DNA from: an uncultured Lachnospiraceae bacterium
GTDB taxonomy: Bacteria; Bacillota_A; Clostridia; Lachnospirales; Lachnospiraceae
Reading direction: 5' to 3'
NCBI GenBank assembly: GCA_947564305.1
Contig: CANOBT010000017.1
Coordinates: forward strand, 1 to 57,311
Length of the DNA: 57,311 nucleotides
How positions within the stretch are numbered: the stretch's first letter is position 1; the number at the start of each line of letters is the position of its first letter. A program made the position numbers and the translations under genes. The notes below the pieces were generated by a model. The model was not told the DNA's origin and ran no database searches. It worked only from the letters and a program-made list of their open reading frames with translations. Positions 7,753 through 16,769 of this stretch are shown one piece after another.

Positions 7753-9144
7753 CTATAACTCCCTTGTCAAATCCTTTACCCATATGTATTTCCGGTAGTG
7801 ATACATCACCCACGGAATCTTGCCCACCTCGTCCAGACAGGTACATGCATATACAACCAGCACCGGCCAGTTCAGGAAAAATGTCCCTGCCACCGCCAAC
7901 GGAATGGCAATCCCCCACATGCAGACCGCCAGGCTGTACATATCGAACATGGTATCTCCCCCGGCCGCAAAGATTCCATTGATGATAATCGTATTTACAG
8001 TACGCCCAATCATGTAAAAGGCCATAATGACCATCATTCCAATCAGATAACGCTCCGCCTGGTCCGTCATTTTCACAAAGCTGGTGACAAAAGGAGTCAC
8101 CGCCAGCATGATTGCCGTTGACAAAAAGCCCGTCAGAAACGCAATCTTTGCAAGACGGTCCCCATAGCATTTCCCTCGATCCAGATTCCCCGCTCCGAGC
8201 TCATTTCCCACAAGGATTCCGCCGCCGCTTGCCAGACCGTTGCACAGGCAGCATACCAGGTCTCTCACCACCGCGGCAATGGAATTTGCCGCAGTCGCAT
8301 CGGTTCCAAGATGCCCCATAAACGCAGAGTATGAAGTAAATCCAACTCCCCAGAACAGGCTGGCCCCCAAAAGCGGAAGTGCACATCTCTGAAAATCACC
8401 AAAAAGCAGAGGGTTTCTTTTGAAGAGCCGGCTCCAATCCGGGCGGATATATCCTTCCCTATGAGAAAATAAGACTACCCACACAAGTTCTATCACTCTT
8501 GCAATCAAAGTCGCCGTCGCAGCACCCTGCACTTCCATTGCAGGAATTCCAAAAAGTCCGAAGATAAATACTGCATTTAATATGATATTGATTATCACCG
8601 CACCGGAACTGACAACCGCTGTCTGCGCTGCATGTTCGCTGACCTTCATAATCGCAAGGTAGCACTGTGAGATTCCGGTAAGCAGATAAGACCATCCGGC
8701 CACTTTCAGATAGCGGACTCCGATAACGATCAATGCTTCTTCATTTGTAAAAATGAGCATCAGGTATTTTGGAAAAAAGACGCATCCGATAAAGAAAATC
8801 AATGACACCGCGACACATAAACGAAGTCCTATACAGAAAATATCATTGACCGTTTTTGTATCCTTCTTTCCCCAATACTGCGCTCCCAGAATCACTATCG
8901 GCGCAATGATCGCCGTCAGTATCATGTTCTGGATAAACTGAATCTGGGTTGCCAGTGACACCGCTGACATAGAATTCTGCGTCACACGTCCCAGCATCAG
9001 CGCGTCCGCTGCAGCGACTGATGCAAGCATCAGATTCTGGAATGCAATAGGCACCGCAAGCTGCCATAATTTTTTCAAAAATATTTTGTCTGCAAATAAT
9101 TTTTCTTTCATTGATATAACCGCCTCTGTGAATATTTTGTCCAT
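7753..9144 (-). CDS. MATE-family multidrug/metabolite exporter
   Basis: A 463-residue membrane protein with about twelve hydrophobic helices in two halves, typical of cation-coupled MATE exporters. It resembles the MATE at 44206-45576 (shared start ADKIFLKKL/TDKIFYKKL, LMLASVAAADALMLG, GNELGAGNLDR/GNELGRGNLER), so the two are paralogues. The start at 9144 has a GGAAGGA site; an internal ATG at 9111 is an alternative. It stands alone between a GH2 gene and a kinase, so no substrate can be inferred. Confidence 0.88.
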   Translation of the reverse strand: MDKIFTEAVISMKEKLFADKIFLKKLWQLAVPIAFQNLMLASVAAADALMLGRVTQNSMSAVSLATQIQFIQNMILTAIIAPIVILGAQYWGKKDTKTVNDIFCIGLRLCVAVSLIFFIGCVFFPKYLMLIFTNEEALIVIGVRYLKVAGWSYLLTGISQCYLAIMKVSEHAAQTAVVSSGAVIINIILNAVFIFGLFGIPAMEVQGAATATLIARVIELVWVVLFSHREGYIRPDWSRLFKRNPLLFGDFQRCALPLLGASLFWGVGFTSYSAFMGHLGTDATAANSIAAVVRDLVCCLCNGLASGGGILVGNELGAGNLDRGKCYGDRLAKIAFLTGFLSTAIMLAVTPFVTSFVKMTDQAERYLIGMMVIMAFYMIGRTVNTIIINGIFAAGGDTMFDMYSLAVCMWGIAIPLAVAGTFFLNWPVLVVYACTCLDEVGKIPWVMYHYRKYIWVKDLTREL

Positions 9145-9204
9145 TTTCCTTCCAGTATAACGGATTTCTTTTACAGGTACAACTCCAATTTCTTGACGAA
9201 TATA

Positions 9205-10635
9205 TCATTCCTCCACCGCAAACACGAATTCCACCTCATACCCTCCTCTTCCATTTTGTGGGAACGAGACATATCCCCCGTGTGCTGTCACAATCTGCTT
9301 CACAATCCGAAGACCCATGACATGGATTTCCTCTTCCAAATAAGACGTTTGCTTTTCCAAAATATCCACCACCTTCCCTGGAATCCCTGGCCCGGAATCT
9401 TGAATATTCCAGATGACACATCCCATTTCCAGAGAAAGATGAAGCATAATCTGACATCCTTTTGGATTATGACGGATGCTATTTCCGATTATATTGCGAA
9501 GTGCGCGCTTCAAAAGCGGAACATCCCCCCTTTGTTTCACCCGTTCTGTCTGCGGCGCTGCCTCCGCCGCAATTTCGAAGCTTCTGTCCAGACCTTCATT
9601 ATAATATTCGACCGCCGTCTCCCGAAGCAAAACTGCAGGACAATATTCCGTCAGCCGCAGCGGCTGTGCATGATATTCCAGCTTTGAAGTCAAATTCAAA
9701 TCCTCAATCAACTGCTTAATCAAAAGGCTTTGCTGCCGCACAGCCTCCGCCTGCCTTCTTTCTTCCTCTCCAAGCTCCGGACTGGCGGCAAGTGTATCCG
9801 AATAACCCATAATCAATGCCAGCGGAGTGCGGATATCATGGGAAACACCGGCAATCCAGCTTGTCCTTGCATCATCTCTCTGCCTGAGTTTTTCATCCTG
9901 GGTTTCCAGAAGCTGTGAAGTCTGGTTCAGCCTTTTGGCAAGCTCCCCTGTCATCCCTTTCTCTGACAGCGCAATCGGTTCTCTCTCTGCAAGGGCATCA
10001 ATCCCCTCAAAAACCGGTCGTAAAGACCGATAGAAACGATATGCAAACCATAGGGCAAGCACCAGAAACAAAAGTACATTCATTCCCACAAAAATAAACA
10101 GATATTCCGGGAAGGACCTGAGCGTTTTTCCCGGATATACAAGATGTATCCTGACATATTGGGATTTCCCATAGCCGCACACAAGCAGATTGTCACCGGT
10201 TTCCCAGACACGAACCGGATAATCCATCAAATACCATCTAGAAAACTGCGCTACGTCTGCGATATTGTAGGATTTCGGGATTTCTTTCGGAAGCTGCCAG
10301 CTCCACACCACATTTCCGCTTTGATTCAAAAGCATGGCCCATAGATAGCGATACTCTCTCAGATAGTCATATCCTTGTTCCGAAAGCTGATACTGCATCT
10401 CCCCCTGGCCGTAATTCTTCGTGTCGTTCTGGCTTTCCTCAGTGTCAGAAACAGAAAGCTCTGATGCAATCCTGTTCATCTGTTCTCCTGCAAATAAAAA
10501 ATCGTTTCTGCCCAGATTACGGCTTGACTGATAGCCAATATAGCACAATACTGCAGCATTAAAGCCAATCACCGTCATCACAAGGACTGCGGCGCTGAAT
10601 ATATATCTTCTGATGATTTTCATGAGACTTTTCAT
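9205..10635 (-). CDS. Sensor histidine kinase of the lantibiotic-resistance type (CprK-like)
   Basis: A 476-residue kinase with a first membrane helix (about 8-33), an extracytoplasmic domain of about 130 residues, a second helix (about 155-177), and HisKA (SHDIRTPLALIMGY) and HATPase domains (NIIGNSIRHN; DSGPGI). It lies downstream of its regulator and opposite a LanFEG/CprABC-like exporter, as in known cationic-peptide resistance systems. The ATG at 10635 has a GAGGTG ribosome site that directly abuts a palindromic repeat. The open frame upstream of it runs only through that repeat, so I do not include it. Confidence 0.86.
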   Translation of the reverse strand: MKSLMKIIRRYIFSAAVLVMTVIGFNAAVLCYIGYQSSRNLGRNDFLFAGEQMNRIASELSVSDTEESQNDTKNYGQGEMQYQLSEQGYDYLREYRYLWAMLLNQSGNVVWSWQLPKEIPKSYNIADVAQFSRWYLMDYPVRVWETGDNLLVCGYGKSQYVRIHLVYPGKTLRSFPEYLFIFVGMNVLLFLVLALWFAYRFYRSLRPVFEGIDALAEREPIALSEKGMTGELAKRLNQTSQLLETQDEKLRQRDDARTSWIAGVSHDIRTPLALIMGYSDTLAASPELGEEERRQAEAVRQQSLLIKQLIEDLNLTSKLEYHAQPLRLTEYCPAVLLRETAVEYYNEGLDRSFEIAAEAAPQTERVKQRGDVPLLKRALRNIIGNSIRHNPKGCQIMLHLSLEMGCVIWNIQDSGPGIPGKVVDILEKQTSYLEEEIHVMGLRIVKQIVTAHGGYVSFPQNGRGGYEVEFVFAVEE

Positions 10636-10649
10636 TTTACACCTCGCAA

Positions 10650-10725
10650 TTTGTAACCAATCTGTTTTTGCAGATTGATTGCCTGCTTGCCCGCCATCTG
10701 CGAAGCAGATTTTTAATGCGGGCAA
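10650..10725 (-). repeat. Dispersed palindromic repeat, family 1, copy 1, with second hairpin
   Basis: Read on the minus strand, it contains CAATCAATCTG, a short loop, then CAGATTGGTTACAAA, which ends 14 bases before the kinase start codon. A second nested hairpin precedes it, with outer arms TTGCCCGC/GCGGGCAA and inner arms ATCTGC/GCAGAT. The same core occurs at 23460, 28823 and 52565, each time just before a ribosome site. It separates the regulator gene from the kinase gene and could set their relative expression. Confidence 0.7.
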
Positions 10726-10757
10726 TTCCCGTATCTTTTTTCATAGCATACGTCACA

Positions 10758-11468
10758 CTATCTCAGGCGGTATCCCAATCCCCTGGCTGTGAGAAGCCAT
10801 TTCGGAGAGGATGGGTCATTTTCAATCTTCTCCCGCAAGTGCCGGATATGGACCATCAATGTATTTTCATATCCATAATAGGCATCGCCCCACACTGCCA
10901 TGCACAATGCATCAAAGGTCACAATATTTCCTCTGTTCTGATTCAATTTTTTCAAAATCTGCAGTTCCTTTGCGGTCAACGGCAGTACCTTTCCCCCGTA
11001 TGTGACCGTCGCATTGGAAAAAGAAATCTGGTGCCCGTCTAAATCCAAAATCTCCTCCTGTGTGCCTTCCTGCATCTTTTTTACCGGCATGAAGTAAGTC
11101 CGTTTCAGAATAGCCCCGACCCGCAGGCTTAATTCCTGGCTCAAAAATGGTTTTGTAATATAATCATCTGCTCCCAATCCAAGGCCGAACAATCTATCGT
11201 TGTCTTCATCCCTGGCAGACAAAAATAAGATTGGAGTCTCCGAAATTTCTCTCATTTTCCGGAATAAAGAGAATCCGTCCCCGTCCGGCAGCATAATATC
11301 AAGAATCACAAGATGCGGCTCCTCCTGACAGAATTTTTGCAGACCATCTTCACATGAGTTTGCGCAATACACATCATCATAGCCGTTTCTGCGCAGCATT
11401 TCCCGAATCATAAGCACCAGTTCCTGGTTATCGTCTACCAAAAGTATTTTGCTGTCATATAAGTTCAT
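10758..11468 (-). CDS. OmpR-family response regulator (CprR-like)
   Basis: A 236-residue protein with a receiver domain (LLVDDNQ near the N-terminus; phospho-acceptor in LVILDIMLPDGDG) and a winged-helix DNA-binding domain. Start chosen at the ATG at 11468, eight bases after GGAG; the frame is open to 11543 but without a ribosome site. It is transcribed divergently from the exporter genes at 11684-14220 and followed by the kinase. TAAGG repeats spaced by 11 bases in the intergenic region are its likely binding site. Confidence 0.88.
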   Translation of the reverse strand: MNLYDSKILLVDDNQELVLMIREMLRRNGYDDVYCANSCEDGLQKFCQEEPHLVILDIMLPDGDGFSLFRKMREISETPILFLSARDEDNDRLFGLGLGADDYITKPFLSQELSLRVGAILKRTYFMPVKKMQEGTQEEILDLDGHQISFSNATVTYGGKVLPLTAKELQILKKLNQNRGNIVTFDALCMAVWGDAYYGYENTLMVHIRHLREKIENDPSSPKWLLTARGLGYRLR

Positions 11469-11558
11469 ATTGGTTTCTCCTTTTTTATGCAAACTGTAAT
11501 CATATTCTCTTTCCATTATAGCGAACTTTCTCATTGTTTCCATATGCTGTGGTGAAAA

Positions 11559-11660
11559 TTAAGGTAAAAATAAGGAGCGCTTCAGCGTCAGATAAGTCTG
11601 CTGCGGTATGATAGCGGCAGGTCAAAAAGGCCATACATGTACCCCGTGAAAAAGGGTACA
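11559..11660 (+). promoter_or_regulatory. Regulator site, -10 element and leader hairpin before the exporter operon
   Basis: Two TAAGG boxes lie at 11560-11564 and 11571-11575, exactly 11 bases apart, as expected for an OmpR-type dimer. A TATGAT -10 follows at 11607-11612 with no convincing -35, which fits an activated promoter. An inverted repeat TGTACCC/GGGTACA (11639-11645 and 11654-11660) sits in the probable leader just before the ribosome site and might be an attenuator or second operator. Confidence 0.5.
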
Positions 11661-11683
11661 ACTACCGGAAAGGAGCACCTGAT

Positions 11684-12604
11684 ATGGAAAATATCATCAC
11701 TACAAATGCACTGACAAAACAATATGGAGCAAAGGCCGTGGTCCATGATCTTGCGCTCAATGTACCTCCCGGCAGCATCTACGGTTTCCTGGGCCCGAAT
11801 GGCGCGGGAAAATCCACCACCATGAAGATGCTGTTGGGCCTTGTAAAACCTACCGCCGGTTCTATCTTCATGCTTGGGAAGCCCGTACTGGAAGAAAACC
11901 GCCTGGAAATCTTAAAAAATACAGGCTCTCTCATTGAATCGCCTTCCTACTATGGCCATTTAAGCGGACGGGAAAACCTGAAGATTATCTGCACCTTAAA
12001 AAACGTGCTGGAATGTGCCATCGACGATGTCCTGAAAATTGTCCGTCTGGAAAAACAGCAGGACAAGAAGGTGAAGAACTATTCGCTTGGTATGAAGCAG
12101 CGCCTGGGATTGGCTGCCGCCCTCCTTGGCCGTCCAAAGCTGCTCTTGCTGGATGAACCCACAAATGGACTGGACCCTGCCGGAATCCAGGAAATGCGTG
12201 AACTAATCTGTTCGCTTCCTAAAAAATATGGAATGACAATCCTTGTATCCAGTCATCTTCTAGCTGAGATTGACCAGATGGCAACCCATGTAGGGATTAT
12301 CGACAAGGGAAACTTGATTTTTCAGGATGACCTGGCAAGCCTTCACCACCACAGCCGCGCCAGAATCAGAGTACGCACTACCGATGACGGCCGTGCATTT
12401 GGAATCCTAAAAAGTGCGCTTCTACCTGTCACAGCGGAAAACACAGGAGGCGGATTCTGCCTTAACACGATAGAAGATTCCTGTATACTGCGGTGCGGAC
12501 GACTTTTAAATGAACACGATATCGGAATTTTACGGTTGGAGGAAATGCAAATGAGCCTGGAAGAAATCTTCTTAAATCTGACGGGAAAACAGGCTTCGCT
12601 GTAG
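11684..12604 (+). CDS. Lantibiotic-resistance ABC transporter, ATP-binding protein (CprA/LanF-like)
   Basis: A 306-residue ATPase with Walker A (GPNGAGKST, about 38-46), signature (SLGMKQRLG) and Walker B (LLLLDEP). It is followed by two permease genes, so the three form a LanFEG-type exporter that removes lantibiotics or cationic peptides from the membrane. An AAAGGAG site lies before the ATG. It is divergent from a cognate regulator/kinase pair, the arrangement known for CprABC-CprKR in Clostridioides difficile. No lantibiotic precursor gene is nearby, so this is resistance rather than producer self-immunity. Confidence 0.87.
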   Translation: MENIITTNALTKQYGAKAVVHDLALNVPPGSIYGFLGPNGAGKSTTMKMLLGLVKPTAGSIFMLGKPVLEENRLEILKNTGSLIESPSYYGHLSGRENLKIICTLKNVLECAIDDVLKIVRLEKQQDKKVKNYSLGMKQRLGLAAALLGRPKLLLLDEPTNGLDPAGIQEMRELICSLPKKYGMTILVSSHLLAEIDQMATHVGIIDKGNLIFQDDLASLHHHSRARIRVRTTDDGRAFGILKSALLPVTAENTGGGFCLNTIEDSCILRCGRLLNEHDIGILRLEEMQMSLEEIFLNLTGKQASL

Positions 12605-12657
12605 ACCTCGATAATAGATAGAGCAACTAGAAATATATTGTAGAAAGGAAAATTTTT

Positions 12658-13485
12658 ATGAAATCCAACATATCAAGAAGCAACACTTATAAAGAAACGA
12701 TGCATCCCCCATATTTTCCTCATGTCAACCTGTTAGCAGCAGAACGCCAAAAACAGCGATACCGTAATATCTGGATGATGCCTGCAGGTTTCCTTGCTAT
12801 CCTGGTATTGTGGGTCTGCGTTTTGATGCATAATCTCACTTCCCAGGAGCTTGAGCATGGATACCAATGGCTCTTCTATCAACTTTCCTTGATGAATGCT
12901 ATTTTCATGCCAATCATGCTTGCCGTTGTCGCAAGCCGGCTATGTGATATGGAAGTCAAAGGCGGAACATTAAAACTCCTTTATACGTTGGAAAAACCAG
13001 AACATTTTTATGATATCAAATATTTATCCGAAATAAAGTATCTGCTGTATTTCTCCCTTGGGCAGATTCTGGCAATCCTGCTCATCGGGAAGATTTTCCA
13101 GATTACGGAACCTGTACGCTTACTGCCGTTCATCCAACACTTTCTTGCAATTTTCTGTGTAGGAACCGTTTTGCTGGGGATTCAGCACCTGTTGTCTTTG
13201 ATGTCAGATAATCAGATTCTTCCTCTGTGTGTGGGACTGGCAGGTTCTTTTCTGGGACTGTTTTCCATGTTCTTTCCGATATCTGTCAGGCAGCTCATCC
13301 TATGGGGGTATTTTTCCATCTTTTCCGTATCCGGTATTGACTGGGCCAGTATGGAAGATGGAGCAGATTATTTTTCCTATCTGCAGTATCTCGATTTTCC
13401 GGTCATCCGGTTTTTACTGTTTTTCATCGCGGGAATCGTTTTGTATCTGGCAGAAAAAGAAATTTTTAAACGAAAGGAAGTGTAA
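12658..13485 (+). CDS. Lantibiotic-resistance ABC permease, MutE/EpiE type
   Basis: A 275-residue membrane protein with about six hydrophobic segments, beginning after a hydrophilic N-terminal stretch of about 40 residues. It contains the ERQKQRYRN and CDMEVKGGTLK features common to the first permease of LanEG pairs. An AGAAAGGA site precedes the ATG. It lies between the ATPase gene and the second permease gene and would form a heterodimeric channel with the latter. Confidence 0.8.
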   Translation: MKSNISRSNTYKETMHPPYFPHVNLLAAERQKQRYRNIWMMPAGFLAILVLWVCVLMHNLTSQELEHGYQWLFYQLSLMNAIFMPIMLAVVASRLCDMEVKGGTLKLLYTLEKPEHFYDIKYLSEIKYLLYFSLGQILAILLIGKIFQITEPVRLLPFIQHFLAIFCVGTVLLGIQHLLSLMSDNQILPLCVGLAGSFLGLFSMFFPISVRQLILWGYFSIFSVSGIDWASMEDGADYFSYLQYLDFPVIRFLLFFIAGIVLYLAEKEIFKRKEV

Positions 13486-13488
13486 ACA

Positions 13489-14220
13489 ATGCTGCGCAAA
13501 TGTATTCAGGCTGAAAATCTCAAATTACGCCATTCCTGTATCTGGACGGCCTGCCTGTTGATTCCTGTTATCCCGGCTGTCATGGGCACCTTCAACTATC
13601 TGAATAACCTCGGACTTTTACAGAGCGAATGGTACTCTCTCTGGACACAGATTACCCTGTTTTATTCCAGCTTATTCTATGCTCCTTTGATTGGACTGTA
13701 CTGCTCCTACCTCTGGAGGCTTGAACATCTGAACAATAACTGGAACGTACTCATGACGACTCCTATCCCTATCCGAAATGTATTTTTGGCAAAATTGGCT
13801 GTTGTATTCCGAGTAACATTGCTGACACAGCTCTGGCTCGGTATGCTGTATTTCCTATGCGGAAAACTCTGCGGGCTTCCTGGCCTGATTCCTATACAAA
13901 TCATAATCTGGCTGATCAGAGGTACTTTAGCCGCCGGAGCCGTAGGCACATTGCAGCTTTTATTATCCATGATTATCCGCAGCTTTGCGGTCCCAATCGG
14001 GATTGCACTATCAGGCAGTATCGTCGGGTTTATCCTTTCCAATAAAGGCTGGAGCATGTACTGGCCTTATTCCGTGATGCTGCTTGGGATGAACGCCAAT
14101 AAATCTGATGATTTGCTTCGGCAGAATCTGATTCCTTTTCTGATTAGTCTCAGTATTTTCTTCCTGCTGTTCACCACAATCAGTATCTGGTACCTGAAAA
14201 AGAAAGATGTGAGGGCTTAG
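13489..14220 (+). CDS. Lantibiotic-resistance ABC permease, MutG type
   Basis: A 243-residue membrane protein with about six hydrophobic segments. Its start (MLRKCIQAENLKLRHS, then a first helix) resembles the second subunit of LanEG exporters, with the amphipathic AENLK stretch before the first helix. The gene starts three bases after the stop of the previous one, with a GAAAGGA site inside that gene. It is the last gene of the operon and is followed by a palindromic repeat (14236-14276) rather than a T-tailed terminator. Confidence 0.8.
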   Translation: MLRKCIQAENLKLRHSCIWTACLLIPVIPAVMGTFNYLNNLGLLQSEWYSLWTQITLFYSSLFYAPLIGLYCSYLWRLEHLNNNWNVLMTTPIPIRNVFLAKLAVVFRVTLLTQLWLGMLYFLCGKLCGLPGLIPIQIIIWLIRGTLAAGAVGTLQLLLSMIIRSFAVPIGIALSGSIVGFILSNKGWSMYWPYSVMLLGMNANKSDDLLRQNLIPFLISLSIFFLLFTTISIWYLKKKDVRA

Positions 14221-14235
14221 CCCTCACTATCAAAA

Positions 14236-14276
14236 TCAAATGTACATGCTATCATGTACACTTGGCTCGTTGATTC
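14236..14276 (+). repeat. Dispersed palindromic repeat, family 2, copy 1
   Basis: TCAAATGTACATG, a four-base loop, CATGTACA, then CTTGGCTCGTTGATTC. By my alignment it matches an inverted copy at 22095-22135 at 34 of 41 positions. It lies between two converging genes. A further small palindrome (TTGATTC/GAATCAA, 14270-14287) runs into the end of the MATE gene. There is no T-run, so it is not a simple terminator. Confidence 0.6.
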
Positions 14277-14283
14277 GCGTGAA

Positions 14284-15639
14284 TCAATGCAATAACCCTT
14301 TCATCATCCTTGACAAGACCACCGTACTGATGCATGCCATCATAAATTCCGCTGCAAATGCACCATATGCAATCCCATTCATTCCAAACAATGCATTGAA
14401 AAGAATGGTTGCCGGAATCTCAAAAACGAGCTTGCGCAAAATGGCAAATACCAGTGATATCTTTCCTTTTCCAACACTTTGGAATACTCCGACACCAAGA
14501 AAATCCAAAGCCAGAAATGTAATCGCAAAACTGAATGCCCGCAGGAAAATAGCTCCATACTGAATAATTTTTTGATTCTCTATAAATATCCCAATCAGTC
14601 CAGGTGCAAATACCCATCCAAATACCGCTGCAGCGGCCAGACAGGGAATCATAAGCCTGCGGACAAACCGGATTGTCTCATCCATACGCTGATAGTTTCT
14701 GCTGGAATACGAATATCCGACCAAAGGCATCACGCCTTGGGTTCCTCCCAGTGCCACCTGCATGGGAATCATATATATTTTTTGTGCGATTCCGATGGCC
14801 GCAACTGCCTCTGTCCCATAACCAGCCATCAAATTGTTTAAGATTGTCATTCCAATTACGTTCAGCAGATTTTGGATGGATGCCGGAATACCAACTGCGC
14901 AGACCCCAAGCACAATTTTCTTTTCCAATGTAAAATCTCTCGGATTTACACTAATAAACGTGCGTCCTCGTTTGCGATACAACAGCACAAAAAAATAACA
15001 GCAGGCCACGCAGTTGGAAAGAAATGTTGCCAGTCCTGCGCCGGCCGCTCCCATACCAAGCCCCCACGGCATGATGAAAATGGGGTCCAGTATCATATTT
15101 AAAATACACCCGCTCATGGTTCCGATACTGGCATGGAATGCGGCTCCTTCTGAGCGCACAAAATATGCCATCACTACATTCAGGATGGAGGGCGCTGCGC
15201 CGCAGATGATTGTCCATTTCATATAGGCCGCCGTAGCCTCCATCGTTGCTGCATCCGCCCCCAATATCCTTAGCAGCGGAGCCTGAAACAGCAGGCAGAG
15301 CAGGGAAATCAGCAGGCCGCCGAAAAGAGCACAGTAGAATCCGAACGCCGCACTTTTTTTCACCGTATCAAAATCCTTACTTCCCAGCCCCCGGCTCATC
15401 ATACTGGAACCCCCGACTCCAAATAAATTGTTGACTGCATTAAACGCCAACATAACCGGAGCCGCCAGGGTCACCGCTGCATTCTGCTCCGGGGCATTTA
15501 ACATCCCTACAAAATAGGTATCTGCCAGACTGTATACAACCATCACCAAAGAGCTGAGCATCGTCGGCACCATCAGTTTCTGCGCCGCTTTTGGAATCGG
15601 CATATCTTCAAAGATTGTCTTATTTTCTATTTGGCTCAT
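14284..15639 (-). CDS. MATE-family exporter
   Basis: A 451-residue MATE protein with about twelve membrane helices. The sequence SLADTYFVGMLN and the glycine-rich GVGGSSMMSRGLG place it near the subgroup that also contains the MATE at 26617-27981 (MADTWFIGQ, GVGGGNLVVQLLG). An AGAAGGAG site precedes the ATG. It lies 17 bases after a GntR-family regulator gene in the same operon, so expression probably responds to that regulator's ligand. Substrate unknown. Confidence 0.88.
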   Translation of the reverse strand: MSQIENKTIFEDMPIPKAAQKLMVPTMLSSLVMVVYSLADTYFVGMLNAPEQNAAVTLAAPVMLAFNAVNNLFGVGGSSMMSRGLGSKDFDTVKKSAAFGFYCALFGGLLISLLCLLFQAPLLRILGADAATMEATAAYMKWTIICGAAPSILNVVMAYFVRSEGAAFHASIGTMSGCILNMILDPIFIMPWGLGMGAAGAGLATFLSNCVACCYFFVLLYRKRGRTFISVNPRDFTLEKKIVLGVCAVGIPASIQNLLNVIGMTILNNLMAGYGTEAVAAIGIAQKIYMIPMQVALGGTQGVMPLVGYSYSSRNYQRMDETIRFVRRLMIPCLAAAAVFGWVFAPGLIGIFIENQKIIQYGAIFLRAFSFAITFLALDFLGVGVFQSVGKGKISLVFAILRKLVFEIPATILFNALFGMNGIAYGAFAAEFMMACISTVVLSRMMKGLLH

Positions 15640-15656
15640 GATAAACTCCTTCTATA

Positions 15657-16409
15657 TCACAGCTTACTCAAATCACGATTCAGGCTGAGATTGATTAATT
15701 TTTCATTCACATAGATATTTCCATATAAGATGGGACGGCTTTGATTATCATAAGTGATAATTTCAAGATACACGATAGAACGCGGAACCTCCGCATCAAA
15801 CAGGCAGGATGCAACCTCCGGCACTTCGTCCGTACAGACCGAGTGTATCCGCATTCTGTCTGAGCAGACTTCTATCCCGCCCCGGCTTTGAAGTGTTTTA
15901 TAAATAGATTGATTGTCAGACATCATCCGATGCCATTCCTCATCCGTAACCAGTCCGGAAACAATCCTGTCAATGCAGTACATACATGGAATCTTGTCTG
16001 CGTAATAAAGGCTGCGGATTTCCTGAATAGGCGTGGTTGGATTGCAGCCTAATTTCTCCGCAAATGAACCGGCCAAATGATGTTCAATGGAAAGGAATTT
16101 ACTTTGATCCTGATAGCCGTTTTTCCGAATAATCTCTCGAATTCCAATCCTTGGATATAGTGTAGATTCCCACAAAAACGCATGGGTATTCACGTATGTG
16201 CCGCTGCCTTGTTTTCGTATCACTTTTCCCTCAATCTCCAGTTCATTTAAAACAGCACGAATCGTACTCCGGCTGACCTGGAACTTTGCAGTCAGCCAAT
16301 TTTCAGAAGGAATCTTTGCTCCTCTGGAAAAATCCATGTCCGCAATCAGATTTAAAAGTTTTTTGCGTATTTCCTCCCGCAAAGAATCGTTCACTTTGTC
16401 AGTGTTCAT
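15657..16409 (-). CDS. GntR-family regulator with UTRA domain (HutC type)
   Basis: A 250-residue regulator with an N-terminal winged helix (about 8-72; RGAKIPSENWLTAKFQVSRS, one-residue linker to recognition helix) and a C-terminal UTRA small-molecule domain (about 95-245). Start taken at the ATG at 16409, seven bases after GAGAGG; the longer frame to 16460 lacks a site. It heads the MATE operon and is divergent from an adenosine deaminase gene, so a nucleoside-related ligand is conceivable but unproven. Confidence 0.85.
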   Translation of the reverse strand: MNTDKVNDSLREEIRKKLLNLIADMDFSRGAKIPSENWLTAKFQVSRSTIRAVLNELEIEGKVIRKQGSGTYVNTHAFLWESTLYPRIGIREIIRKNGYQDQSKFLSIEHHLAGSFAEKLGCNPTTPIQEIRSLYYADKIPCMYCIDRIVSGLVTDEEWHRMMSDNQSIYKTLQSRGGIEVCSDRMRIHSVCTDEVPEVASCLFDAEVPRSIVYLEIITYDNQSRPILYGNIYVNEKLINLSLNRDLSKL

Positions 16410-16769
16410 CTTGTACCTCTCTTGTATCTTTTTACACAATATTTCAAATAATCTAACCAATCTGTAAATTATGTGTTAAATCCTGATAATTTCTTTCTAC
16501 TTTTACACAATACATTACATAGTCCTGCCTGTGCTTTCGACAATACATTTTATACATTATAATCCGGTTAAAAATGGATGTAAAGAGTCGTATATTTTTT
16601 CTTTCCTATTCTGAAAAAAATTGGTTACTGCTTGAGACGTATCAGACAGTGAGCATTGACAAAAGTTGTAGGACAATTGTGAAAAGTATTGAATTTTTAT
16701 TTTCTATTCCTATAATTGTTAGTATATTTCCATATAACACGATTCATCAAGAACTAGGAGGAGACACAT
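16410..16769. promoter_or_regulatory. 360-bp divergent intergenic region between gntR and the deaminase gene
   Basis: No convincing gene lies here: a 99-codon frame at 16574-16873 has no ribosome site and overlaps the deaminase gene. The region is AT-rich and holds TTGTAT...TACACAA- and ACAATACATT-type near-palindromes suitable for GntR binding, plus a TTGACA at 16656-16661 without a clear -10. The stretch at 16455-16464 (ACCAATCTGT) resembles the core of repeat family 1 but is degenerate. Confidence 0.4.

Noticed and set aside
10687..10725. Intrinsic terminator between the CprR-like and CprK-like genes
   Set aside because: The nested hairpin has no T-run on the minus strand and belongs to the repeat element; it may attenuate but is not a clear terminator.
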